A DNA stretch of 64,000 nt from Leptospira sp. Lineage in GTDB: Bacteria > Spirochaetota > Leptospiria > Leptospirales > Leptospiraceae. Made by a program: the position numbers and the translations under genes. Positions 27,909-36,782 of this stretch are shown piece after piece (the first letter of the stretch is position 1; each line of letters starts with the position of its first letter). Under the pieces are notes generated by a model that had not been told where the DNA came from, did no database searches, and worked only from the letters and a program-made list of their open reading frames with translations. The DNA lies in assembly GCA_016742255.1 (NCBI GenBank), contig JACVCB010000013.1:1-64000 (forward strand), written 5' to 3'.

Positions 27909-28304
27909 ATGCAACCCTTCAATTGGCAAAAGAATGCGTTCAAACAAAGTTTCCTATTTTGTTTTGTATTGATGTTTTCTGCCAATTTTATGTACCAAAG
28001 GATTGTCGACAATGAGGTGAATTGTGGATCTTTGGGAACTCCCGAAAGTGGATGTCCCTATGCTTTTTTAGACCATACACTCGGCATTGATCCAGGTCAC
28101 GATCTTGGAGATGATGTTGAACATTCTGAACATGTTTGTTTTTCGTGCCCTTGCAATTCCATTGTTTCGATCACCTGGAATTTATATCTTTCGCATATTT
28201 TAATCAATTTACATAAAGTTTATTTTGAATTAAAAGAATTTCCTATTCCTAAATTCTCTTCACTTTCTTATCTTTTTAGACCTCCGAGACAACATATCAC
28301 CTAG
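27909..28304 (+). CDS. Small Cys/His-rich membrane-anchored protein upstream of czcCBA
   Basis: About 131 residues. An N-terminal hydrophobic segment (SFLFCFVLMFSANFMY) is followed by a cysteine/histidine/acid-rich part with CGSLGTPESGCPY, then DPGHDLGDDVEHSEH and CFSCPCNS. A second hydrophobic segment follows, and the protein ends YLFRPPRQHIT. It is not a named family that I can confirm. Position directly before an RND metal-efflux operon and the metal-ligand content suggest metal binding or sensing. A protein with the same plan heads the MbnP/MbnH cluster at 52768. ATG 27909 is chosen; the open frame extends upstream into the DUF1574 gene. Confidence 0.75.
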   Translation: MQPFNWQKNAFKQSFLFCFVLMFSANFMYQRIVDNEVNCGSLGTPESGCPYAFLDHTLGIDPGHDLGDDVEHSEHVCFSCPCNSIVSITWNLYLSHILINLHKVYFELKEFPIPKFSSLSYLFRPPRQHIT

Positions 28305-28350
28305 TTCTATCGCACATCCGTTTACTTGCGTTATCTACGTGGGAGGTTCC

Positions 28351-29682
28351 ATGTTTTATTTTTCAATTTCAAATAATTTTAAATTGAAGTGGCTTTCAAT
28401 ATTACTGTTGATGCCTACAATTTTTAATTCAAAAATCGAATCCCAGGAAAACCTTGGGAACTCATGTCAGAATCAAAACTCAATGTTAGAATTGAGTATT
28501 TGTATCGTCAATCGCCATCCTGATTTTCGAATCGAGGAAATTAAACTAAAGGAAATTTCTGGAAGGAAAAAAATCGCTTCTTATTATTTTCCATCGAATC
28601 CAACTTTTTCTGGTTATGTGGCAAACAGAAAGGGAGACACAGCGGGACCAATCATAGGATCCACACTTACAACTGCTAATAACTTTCAAGTTATGGTAAA
28701 TCAGGAAATTTACACCAATGGCAAAAGAGAAATCGCCATCAAAATCGCCGATGAAGAATTTAGAGCGCAAGTATATCGTTTAGAGTCCGTTAAACGATCC
28801 TTAGAGTTCGAAGCCTTAAAAAAACTAACACGATTTCGATACCTTTTTTTGGAAAAGGAAAACAGTTTATATAGTTTGAATTTAGTAAAGGAACTTAAAA
28901 AAGTTTCAAAAGCTAGGATCAACGAAGGACTTTCACCTGGAATTGATGAATCCTTATCAGAAGCTGAAGAAATTCGTATTTATAAAATTTGGAATTTATC
29001 TCAAAGGCAATATGAAAATGCAAAATCTGAATTGGAAGTTTTGCTTGGTTTTCCATTTGAGTTAACACAATTAAATGTTTTCCAATGGAAACTACCTAAC
29101 GATTTACCAAAAGACAAATCAGAGTTAGTGAAGATAGCGTACCAATATAGACCAGAAATTTTTCTAACGGAAAAAGAAATCGAATTAGCTTTACTCCGAC
29201 ATAACGAAGTTAGAAAACAAAAAATTCCAAATGTGAGTTTGGGAGCTTTTGCACAAAACGATGGGTTTAATGAACGAGTCGTAGGTGGAATGCTAACGAT
29301 ACCTCTGATTGTCTGGCGAGATTATGAGGGTGAATCGATCATTTCATCCTCCAAGATTGATAGCTCAAAAGAATTAAAAGAATCTGTATCTAGAAATATC
29401 AAACAAGAAGTATTGTTTGCACTTACAAATTTCATCACACTAGCCGATGAAGTAAAACTTTATGATGAAAACAAACTAGAAAGAGCGGAATCCGATCTAA
29501 ACAATCTACAAGAAGCAATCAGATTCGGTAAAATTAAAATCATCGATGCAATCAACCAACAAAGAATCTTATTACAAACTAAACTAAATTATTTAAGCAC
29601 CAAATCAGAATACGAAGTATCTCAAATTGAGTTGATACGAGTGCTTGGATTACCAACAAATACAATGGAAGTTCGACCATGA
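28351..29682 (+). CDS. Outer-membrane efflux channel, CzcC-like (TolC family)
   Basis: This is the outer-membrane component of a tripartite cation efflux pump. The product is about 443 residues with an N-terminal leader (KLKWLSILLLMPTIFNSKIES). Two long helical halves are typical of outer-membrane factors, with repeated Glu/Leu heptads (ELKKVSKARINEGLSPGIDE; DLNNLQEAIRFGKIKIID). It overlaps the adaptor gene by 4 bases (ATGA at 29679). ATG 28351 follows GGGAGG with good spacing; a GTG 12 bases upstream is less likely. Confidence 0.88.
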   Translation: MFYFSISNNFKLKWLSILLLMPTIFNSKIESQENLGNSCQNQNSMLELSICIVNRHPDFRIEEIKLKEISGRKKIASYYFPSNPTFSGYVANRKGDTAGPIIGSTLTTANNFQVMVNQEIYTNGKREIAIKIADEEFRAQVYRLESVKRSLEFEALKKLTRFRYLFLEKENSLYSLNLVKELKKVSKARINEGLSPGIDESLSEAEEIRIYKIWNLSQRQYENAKSELEVLLGFPFELTQLNVFQWKLPNDLPKDKSELVKIAYQYRPEIFLTEKEIELALLRHNEVRKQKIPNVSLGAFAQNDGFNERVVGGMLTIPLIVWRDYEGESIISSSKIDSSKELKESVSRNIKQEVLFALTNFITLADEVKLYDENKLERAESDLNNLQEAIRFGKIKIIDAINQQRILLQTKLNYLSTKSEYEVSQIELIRVLGLPTNTMEVRP

Positions 29683-30821
29683 AAATTAATTTTAAAATCA
29701 TCCTTTTTTCTTTCTTACTTTTAATCGGTGTTATTTATTTTTGGCAATCTAGCCGAATCAAACCTATCGCTCCAGAAATTACCACAAACAAAAATATTCT
29801 TCATATAACAAAAGAACAACGAGATGCTATTTCGATTGAATTCGAATTAGTTTCTCTAAAAAAAATTCACACAAATATTGAACTGATTGGCGAAACGGAA
29901 GCCGTGCCAGATGACATCATGGATGTTCCAGCTAGAATTTCAGGTAGAGTCACAAGTGTGTATTTTGTTGAAGGAGATACCATTCAAAAAGGGCAGAAAC
30001 TAGCAACCATCGATTCTCCAGAACTTGCAAAACTTAGATCTACTTATCTCGTTGCAAAATCTAAGTACAACGCAGCTGAACAAAACTTAACAAGAATAAG
30101 CTCTCTTGTAAAAATGAATTTAGCGGCTAAACAAGAACAAATTGATGCAGAAGCAAATTTACGAGTGATTGAATCCGAGAAAAATTCAGCAGAAGAAAAT
30201 TTACGTGCGAATGGTATAAACATCGATAATAGTTCCACGGGACAATACATTGTTTTTTCTCCAAGGTCTGGACTAGCTTTATCGAGAAATGCAGTTCCAG
30301 GTTCGATTGTGGCAGGGAATCAAATTCTAACTACCATTGCCAATCTTACCAATCTTTGGTTCCAAGCAAAAATATATGAAAATGATTTAAAATATTTATC
30401 AGAAGGAATATCTGCAGATGTAATATTGAATGCTTATCCTGACTTAAACTTTTATGGAAAATTAGAACACATTGGCGAAAAAGTTGATCCTGGATCTCGA
30501 ACAGTTCATGCACGAGTTGTTTTTAAAAATCAAAACAAAAAAGCAAAAATTGGATTGTTTGGAAGGGCAATCCTCAGTGTGAACGAAAGGACAGGAATTC
30601 AAATTCCCGAAATAGCAATTCAATCGTACCAAGATTCTAAATTTGTATTTATAGAAACCAAACCAGAAACCTACCAATGGTTAGAAGTCTCAACAGGTAG
30701 TACAAATGACAAAATGGTAGAAGTAATCTCTGGACTCAGAGAAGGAGACAAGGTTGTCACAAAAGGTTCCTTTGAATTAAAAGCAATTTTATTCAAAGAT
30801 ACATTTGGAGGAGGTGAATGA
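29679..30821 (+). CDS. RND efflux periplasmic adaptor, CzcB-like
   Basis: This membrane-fusion protein joins the RND pump to the outer-membrane channel. It is 380 residues with one N-terminal membrane segment (IILFSFLLLIGVIYFW). The lipoyl/barrel-sandwich half is VPARISGRVTSVYFVEGDTI, followed by a helical hairpin with many Ala/Glu/Asn and the second half-motif FSPRSGLALSRNAVPGSIV. The beta-barrel part has LWFQAKIYENDLKYL, and the membrane-proximal end has VISGLREGDKVVTKGSFEL. The pump gene starts at 30823, one base after this stop. Confidence 0.92.
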   Translation: MKINFKIILFSFLLLIGVIYFWQSSRIKPIAPEITTNKNILHITKEQRDAISIEFELVSLKKIHTNIELIGETEAVPDDIMDVPARISGRVTSVYFVEGDTIQKGQKLATIDSPELAKLRSTYLVAKSKYNAAEQNLTRISSLVKMNLAAKQEQIDAEANLRVIESEKNSAEENLRANGINIDNSSTGQYIVFSPRSGLALSRNAVPGSIVAGNQILTTIANLTNLWFQAKIYENDLKYLSEGISADVILNAYPDLNFYGKLEHIGEKVDPGSRTVHARVVFKNQNKKAKIGLFGRAILSVNERTGIQIPEIAIQSYQDSKFVFIETKPETYQWLEVSTGSTNDKMVEVISGLREGDKVVTKGSFELKAILFKDTFGGGE

Positions 30822-30822
30822 A

Positions 30823-33800
30823 ATGGAATTTTTAACTAAAATTGTATCTTTTTCACTTCAAAATCGACTTTTAATCATTCTTTCCACCATCTTACTGGTA
30901 TTTGGTGGTTTTTTTTCACTAAAACATCTAAAAGTTGATGCTGTTCCTGATATAACAAATGTACAAGTTCAAATCATTACAACATCGCCTTCTTTATCTA
31001 CATTAGAAATCGAACAATACATAACCTTACCTGTTGAACGTGCAATCACAGGAATTCCAAATTTAACAGAAGTTCGATCAGTTTCTAGATACGGATTTTC
31101 CTTGGTAACCGCTGTTTTTTCTGATGGAACAGACTTATGGAAAAGTAGGCAGTTGGTTAGTGAAAAACTAACAGAAGCTTCCGAAAACATACCTGCAATT
31201 TATGGTAAACCAGTAATTGGACCAATCACAACTGGATTAGGAGAAGTATTTCAATTTACAATCGAAAGCCAATTCCATAGTCAAATGGAGTTAACAACTT
31301 ATTTAAATTGGTATATCAATCCCGCTTTAAAGACTGTTCCAGGAATCGTTGAAGTGAACAGTTTTGGTGGAAAAACAAAACAATACCAGGTCATAGTTGA
31401 TCCATTAAAAGTTGCTTCTTTGGGAATTTCGTTTAACCAAATTATCAATGCAATCCAAACCAATAACCTATCAACAGGCAGTGGATACATTGAAAAATCA
31501 AATGAACAACTTATCGTTGGTAGTGATGGGCTTTTAAAAACAATTACAGATTTTGAAAAAATACAAATCGGTAAAATGAAGGATGGTTTTCCCATCTATT
31601 TGAATACAGTTGCAAAAATTGTCGAAGGCCCTCGTTTAAGAAAAGGTGCAGCTACTTCTTCTGGAACTTCAGAAGTTGTGGGAGCCGTTACATTGATGTT
31701 ACTCGGAGAAAATTCCTTAGAAGTAACAAAAGCGGTAAAAGACAAAATAACACAAATTGAAAAAACCTTACCGACAGGAATGAAAATAAAACCGTATTAT
31801 GATCGTTCCATAATGGTTTCCAATACATTAAAAACTATTGTCTGGAACCTTTCGGAAGGAGCACTCCTTGTCATCATTATTTTGTTTCTTATGATAGGTG
31901 ACTTTCGATCTGGGCTCGTAATCGCATCTGTCATTCCCCTGGCAATGCTCATTGCGATTTCTTTAATGTTCGTCCGCGATTTACCAGCTAACTTAATGTC
32001 GATGGGTGCGATTGATTTTGGACTCATTGTGGATGGTGCAGTCATTCTAATTGAGAACTCTCATAGAAGATTAGGATTAAAAGTAAAGGAACTTAAAAGA
32101 TCGTTAACACCTATCGAAAAAAGAGATACAATTCTTGAGGCAACCATTGAAGTTAGGAAGGCAACAATTTATGGTGAAATTATCATTGGAATCGTTTATA
32201 TACCAATTCTAACACTCAGTGGTACAGAAGGTAAAATGTTTATACCAATGGCAACTACAGTATTATTTGCATTGATTGGTTCCTTTATCCTTACACTCAC
32301 AATTATACCAGTTTTAGCATCTTTCTTTTTACATTCAGACATCAAAGAAAACTCAAAAACTGCCTTTTTCCAAAAAATTCAAAACTGGTACATTCCAAAA
32401 CTTGAATATTGTTTCAAAGATACAAACAAGATCATGTATTCGACAATTAGTATCTTTATTGTCTCTATTTTCCTCTTCTTCCGATTAGGTGGAGAATTTT
32501 TACCTAAACTTGATGAAGGAAATTTACTCATCGAAATTAGTCGATACCCCTCTACTACATTAACTGAATCATTGGCTTCATCTACAAAAATTGAATCTGC
32601 AATCTTAAAAGAGATACCTGAAATAACGGAAATTGTATCGAGGACAGGTTCTCCAGAACTTGCGATTGAACCAATGGGTGTAGAAAAAACAGATATGTAT
32701 TTGGATATGAAACCAAGATCTGAATGGAAACAATCCAAAGCAGATATTGAAAACAAGTTAGAAGAGATCATCCAACGAGTTTCACCACAAGTTGCTTATG
32801 GTTTATCGCAACCAATAGAAATGAGAAATAATGAAATCATGGCAGGCATTCGAGCAGATGTTGGAATTAAAGTTTTTGGTGATGATTTGGTAACACTAAA
32901 ATCGATTGCAGAAGAAATCTCATCCAATATTAAAAACATCGAAGGTGTGGCCGATTTAAGGATCGAACAATTGTATGGATTGGAGTATCTCAGGATAAAA
33001 CCAAACCGAGAAAAATTGGCACGATATAATTTAAATATAACAGATATCAATCGCATCACTGAATCATTTTCATCAGGTGTTCCAGCTGGGATCGTTTATG
33101 AAGGGATGAAACGATTTGATATCGTAGTGAAAACAGACATCAAATCTGATCCTGAACAAATTAGAAACACTCCTGTAAATGTCGGTCAGAATCAATTTGC
33201 ACCATTTCATGAACTTGCAGAAATTAAAATTGAGGATGGGCCGGTTCAAATTTACCATCAAAACCAAAACCGTTACGCATTAGTTCAATTTAATATCAGA
33301 GGGAGTGACATGGTTTCAACTGTTGGAAAAGTAAAAAATGTCTTAGCTGATAAAATCAAATTTCCAGCAGGTTATCATTTTACTTTAGGTGGAGAATTTG
33401 AAAAATTCGAATCGGCAACCAATACTTTGTTAGTTGTAGTTCCAATCACTCTTTTGATAATATTTTTGATTTTATACTTTGCTTTTAATGAAGTTATGTC
33501 TGCGTTTATCATTTTTCTCAATGTTCCATTCGCTATCACAGGTGGCATTTTGGCATTGTATTTAAGAAATTTACCATTTAGTATTTCTGCAGGCGTTGGT
33601 TTTATTGCTCTGTTCGGTATCGCAGTCTTAAATGGTTTGGTTTTAATTAGTTTTATCAAATCATTAGAACATCATGGAAAAAAATTAGAAAATGCAATCA
33701 AAGAAGCAGCAATCTCTAGGCTTCGCCCTGTTTTAACAACAGCACTGCTTGCTTCAATAGGATTTATTCCAATGGCAATTAGTACATCACCAGGTGCCGA

Positions 33801-33933
33801 AGTTCAGAGACCATTGGCGACAGTCGTGATAGGAGGGTTAATCACCGCTAGTGCATTAACCCTCTTTGTATTACCTATTGTTTATTTAAAGTTTTTTGCG
33901 AAAAAGTCTTTCATACTTTCAAAAGAAGCATAA
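30823..33933 (+). CDS. czcA: Heavy-metal RND efflux pump, CzcA-like
   Basis: This is the inner-membrane proton-driven pump of the system; about 1036 residues with the 12-segment RND layout. The fourth-helix motif MGAIDFGLIVDGAVILIEN is the DFG..DG..EN type associated with Zn/Co/Cd/Ni exporters, not the Cu/Ag CusA type. Other family blocks are VDAVPDITNVQVQI, GGEFLPKLDEGNLLIEI and GRTGSP-like RTGSPELAIEP. ATG 30823 is preceded by GGAGGAGG at ideal spacing, so it is preferred to the ATG at 30805. The last 52 bases are overlapped antisense by the dienelactone hydrolase gene. Confidence 0.94.
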   Translation: MEFLTKIVSFSLQNRLLIILSTILLVFGGFFSLKHLKVDAVPDITNVQVQIITTSPSLSTLEIEQYITLPVERAITGIPNLTEVRSVSRYGFSLVTAVFSDGTDLWKSRQLVSEKLTEASENIPAIYGKPVIGPITTGLGEVFQFTIESQFHSQMELTTYLNWYINPALKTVPGIVEVNSFGGKTKQYQVIVDPLKVASLGISFNQIINAIQTNNLSTGSGYIEKSNEQLIVGSDGLLKTITDFEKIQIGKMKDGFPIYLNTVAKIVEGPRLRKGAATSSGTSEVVGAVTLMLLGENSLEVTKAVKDKITQIEKTLPTGMKIKPYYDRSIMVSNTLKTIVWNLSEGALLVIIILFLMIGDFRSGLVIASVIPLAMLIAISLMFVRDLPANLMSMGAIDFGLIVDGAVILIENSHRRLGLKVKELKRSLTPIEKRDTILEATIEVRKATIYGEIIIGIVYIPILTLSGTEGKMFIPMATTVLFALIGSFILTLTIIPVLASFFLHSDIKENSKTAFFQKIQNWYIPKLEYCFKDTNKIMYSTISIFIVSIFLFFRLGGEFLPKLDEGNLLIEISRYPSTTLTESLASSTKIESAILKEIPEITEIVSRTGSPELAIEPMGVEKTDMYLDMKPRSEWKQSKADIENKLEEIIQRVSPQVAYGLSQPIEMRNNEIMAGIRADVGIKVFGDDLVTLKSIAEEISSNIKNIEGVADLRIEQLYGLEYLRIKPNREKLARYNLNITDINRITESFSSGVPAGIVYEGMKRFDIVVKTDIKSDPEQIRNTPVNVGQNQFAPFHELAEIKIEDGPVQIYHQNQNRYALVQFNIRGSDMVSTVGKVKNVLADKIKFPAGYHFTLGGEFEKFESATNTLLVVVPITLLIIFLILYFAFNEVMSAFIIFLNVPFAITGGILALYLRNLPFSISAGVGFIALFGIAVLNGLVLISFIKSLEHHGKKLENAIKEAAISRLRPVLTTALLASIGFIPMAISTSPGAEVQRPLATVVIGGLITASALTLFVLPIVYLKFFAKKSFILSKEA

Positions 33934-34688
33934 TCTGCTTTTTCGTTATAAGCTAGGCCGGGTAATCCATGTTTTTCAGCACCTGGTCTAGTGAAACCAT
34001 GAACCGCACCTGGATGTGAAACAAACGTTACTGGAGCCTTTGCTTCGGTAATTGTTTTTACAAATGTTTCAACAACATTTTTAGGTATAAAAGGATCATC
34101 CGCTCCATGGTGTACCAAAACTTTACTTTTAATTTTTTTAACACCTGTTGCTAGATTTTTGCTACCTAACATTCCATGAAAAGAAACAACTCCACCTTTT
34201 AGATCAGCACCATCTAATGCAAGTTCAATGACACCGCCTCCACCAAAACAATATCCAATCGCACCAATTTTTGTAGTATCAACATTTGGATTTGATTTCA
34301 AAATTTCAATGGCTTTGTAGATTTTTTTTAGGAGAATTTTAGGATCACCATTTGCACTTGAAAGTTTTCCCGCTTCCACATGGTCTTTTGCGAGAATCCC
34401 TTTTCCATATACATCCATAACAAAAGCAACATAACCTAAATCTGCTAATTGTTTTGCTCTTTGTTTTGGATACTCATTCACACCCCACCACTCGTGAATC
34501 ACAAGAATTCCTGGTCGTTTGCCAGTGATACTTGAATCAACAGCCATAAAACCTTCGTATGTTTTACCATCCAATTTATATTCCAACGGACTCAAAGTGA
34601 CAGTTGATTTGACTGGCAGTTCTGAAGTCGGTAGTGAACTACACTGGAATGCAAACATCATTGCTAATAGGGAAAGGAACAGTTTCAT
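33882..34688 (-). CDS. Dienelactone hydrolase family lipoprotein
   Basis: The 268-residue alpha/beta hydrolase of the DLH family has a lipoprotein leader (KLFLSLLAMMFAFQC). The catalytic nucleophile is Cys in GAIGYCFGGGGVIEL. The Asp is in HHGADDPFIPK and the His in HPGAVHGFTRPGAE, completing the C-D-H triad. An oxyanion-region motif VIHEWWGVNEY is also present. It is likely periplasmic and membrane-anchored; the substrate is unknown. Its 3' end runs 52 bases into the end of czcA on the opposite strand, so the two genes converge and overlap. Confidence 0.92.
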   Translation of the reverse strand: MKLFLSLLAMMFAFQCSSLPTSELPVKSTVTLSPLEYKLDGKTYEGFMAVDSSITGKRPGILVIHEWWGVNEYPKQRAKQLADLGYVAFVMDVYGKGILAKDHVEAGKLSSANGDPKILLKKIYKAIEILKSNPNVDTTKIGAIGYCFGGGGVIELALDGADLKGGVVSFHGMLGSKNLATGVKKIKSKVLVHHGADDPFIPKNVVETFVKTITEAKAPVTFVSHPGAVHGFTRPGAEKHGLPGLAYNEKADYASFESMKDFFAKNFK

Positions 34689-34975
34689 AAATCTCCTTTT
34701 GATCCTTGAAATGGTTTAGAATCCAAAGATCAACTTTTCCATTCTTAGATAGAATCTGAGGTGATGAAAGTAGAAATTTTACCTTGTTTTATGGATAATT
34801 TTATTAAATTTTCGCCGCTTACAAGATTCCAAAATAAACCAATTGGTCTACTTTTTCAATTTCACAGAGAACCGATCGGTTCACAAATTGTACAAAAATG
34901 ATATTTTTTTGTTAGTTGGATTTTTTTTATCGCAAGACCTTGCTTCGTTTTATCTTTTTGACCTGAGGACAAAAT
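34689..34975. other. Divergent intergenic region with a 14-base perfect palindrome
   Basis: This 287-base gap separates the DLH lipoprotein gene (minus) and the acyl-CoA dehydrogenase gene (plus). GAACCGATCGGTTC at 34869-34882 is a perfect palindrome, about 93 bases before the dehydrogenase ATG. It has the size and symmetry of a TetR-type operator. GAGGAC lies before the ATG at 34976. I see no RNA gene or other coding frame here. Confidence 0.5.
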
Positions 34976-36688
34976 ATGATCCAAAATAATTACTTCCAAA
35001 GTAACGAAGACTTAAAAGAACATTTCTATGATTTAATTGATTGGAATGAAATTGTACCCATTTACGAAAATCAGTTCTCCGATGCGAAACTTTATGAAAC
35101 AACAAATAATGCCAGATTAGAAATGGCTCCGACATCGGTCGAAGAAGCAATCGCTTATTATGAAGAGATACTCAAGTCTTGTGGTGAAATTAGTGGGATG
35201 TATGTTTCACAAGTTGCCTCTACAGTTGATGCAAAAGGATTAAAATTTGAAAATGGAGATGTGATCCATCCGAAGGAGATGGTTGATGTCATCCAAATGT
35301 ATCATGATGCTGGACTTGGACCGGCCGCTTTTAAACGTAAATATGGTGGACTTGGAGTACCAAGTATCATCAAAGCGATGATCGCAGAGATCATGTACCG
35401 ATCTGATAGTTCCATCACCATTGCAGTTGGAAGTATGGGACTTGCTGCAATCTTAGAAGTATGTGCATCAGAAGAGATGAAACAAGAATGGATTCCAAAA
35501 CTCATTTCAGGTAATTATACAGTCACTATGGGTTTGTCTGAACCTGACTTTGGATCCGACTTACCGAATATCACAACAAAGGCAGTAAAAAATGGAGAAG
35601 AATGGTTACTCAATGGTACCAAACGTTTCCAAACTGTAGCTTGTGGTATCAATGGAAGCCCTGGCATTACACTTACATTAGCAAGAACAGGTACGCAAGA
35701 AAGTGGAGCAAGAGGTTTATCTTTTTTTATTGTTGAAAACAAAGATTACCAAATCCAAGGGATCGAAAAAAAATTAGGGATCAAAGCATCTGCCACTTGC
35801 GAAACTGTATTTGAAAATAGCAAAGGCCATTTAGTTGGAAAAGAAGGTTTTGGTCTTGTTAAATATGTGATGGGTATGTTAAACGGAGCTCGACTCAGTG
35901 TTTCTTCTCAAGGAACTGGAATTGTAACAGCAGCATTTGAAGAAGCACTGAAGTATGCAAACGAACGAATTCAATTTGGAAAGCCAATTTATGAAATCCC
36001 AGCTGTAAAAAGAATGTTAGATCGTATGGAGAGAGAACTTGCTGGTATGCGTTGTCTCATGGTGGAAGCTGCCTATTCTGTTGATAAATATTATTGGTAT
36101 GAAGATGGCCGAGAAGTTTCAACGGAAGAAAGTAAAACAGCAAAATTTTGGGAGAAAGTTGCGAACACACTCACACCAATTTCCAAGTATTATAACTCGG
36201 AAATGTGTAATGACTTAGTATATGACGGATTACAAGTATTAGGTGGAGCAGGTTATACAGAAGATTATGATCTTTCTCGATTGTATCGCGATTCAAGAAT
36301 AACAAATATATACGACGGAACTACACAAATCCAAGTCAATGCAGCAATTGGTGGAATTACTTCTGGGATGAGTGGAACTGGAACGTTTCGTGCTTATTTA
36401 GATCATTTAGCAAAAGGTTCAGAAGGAAACAATGCACTCACTGAGATACGGAATCTTTTTGAATCGATTGTTGATACTTTTAAATTAATCCAAGACCAAG
36501 GAACAAAAGAAGCATATAGTTTTGAAGTAGTCGAATCAGCTGCTCGAATGGTGATCGGATACCTTATGGAACGAAGTAAAAACAAATCCAAATCTAGAAA
36601 AGAACTTCGGACAAAATGGTGCAAAGAATTCCATAAAGACAGTTATGCGATTCTTACATCTAACCATATCAAATTAAAATCCGCATAA
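34976..36688 (+). CDS. Acyl-CoA dehydrogenase
   Basis: This is a FAD-dependent beta-oxidation-type enzyme of 570 residues, longer than the 380-residue classical ACADs and closer in length to the long FadE/DmdC-like group. Family blocks are TMGLSEPDFGSDLPNI (FAD and substrate loop), GARLSVSSQGTGI, RIQFGKPIYEIPAVKRM and QVLGGAGYTEDYDLSRLYRD, followed by IYDGTTQIQ. The final 90 residues form an additional helical C-terminus. Substrate chain length cannot be told. A palindrome upstream and a strong hairpin pair downstream frame it as a single-gene unit. Confidence 0.93.
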   Translation: MIQNNYFQSNEDLKEHFYDLIDWNEIVPIYENQFSDAKLYETTNNARLEMAPTSVEEAIAYYEEILKSCGEISGMYVSQVASTVDAKGLKFENGDVIHPKEMVDVIQMYHDAGLGPAAFKRKYGGLGVPSIIKAMIAEIMYRSDSSITIAVGSMGLAAILEVCASEEMKQEWIPKLISGNYTVTMGLSEPDFGSDLPNITTKAVKNGEEWLLNGTKRFQTVACGINGSPGITLTLARTGTQESGARGLSFFIVENKDYQIQGIEKKLGIKASATCETVFENSKGHLVGKEGFGLVKYVMGMLNGARLSVSSQGTGIVTAAFEEALKYANERIQFGKPIYEIPAVKRMLDRMERELAGMRCLMVEAAYSVDKYYWYEDGREVSTEESKTAKFWEKVANTLTPISKYYNSEMCNDLVYDGLQVLGGAGYTEDYDLSRLYRDSRITNIYDGTTQIQVNAAIGGITSGMSGTGTFRAYLDHLAKGSEGNNALTEIRNLFESIVDTFKLIQDQGTKEAYSFEVVESAARMVIGYLMERSKNKSKSRKELRTKWCKEFHKDSYAILTSNHIKLKSA

Positions 36689-36717
36689 AAAAAAGGGCCC
36701 TCCATGATAGAGGACCC
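36687..36717 (-). terminator. Rho-independent terminator of the desaturase operon
   Basis: Read on the minus strand: GGGTCCTC (36717-36710), loop of about 6, GGAGGGCCC, then a run of eight T (complement of 36694-36687). The stem closes with G-U pairs. It overlaps the stop of the acyl-CoA dehydrogenase on the other strand. Confidence 0.65.
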
Positions 36718-36735
36718 ACGAGAAAGGAAAGGGAA

Positions 36736-36767
36736 GGTCTTCCTCCATTGCGACGGGGAGGAAGACC
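36736..36767. terminator. Strong 11-base hairpin between convergent genes
   Basis: GGTCTTCCTCC (36736-36746) and GGAGGAAGACC (36757-36767) are perfectly complementary with a 10-base loop. It is placed after the acyl-CoA dehydrogenase and before the end of the convergent desaturase gene. There is no long T run on the plus side, but the position fits a bidirectional terminator. Confidence 0.6.
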
Positions 36768-36782
36768 AAAAGATTATTCAGA

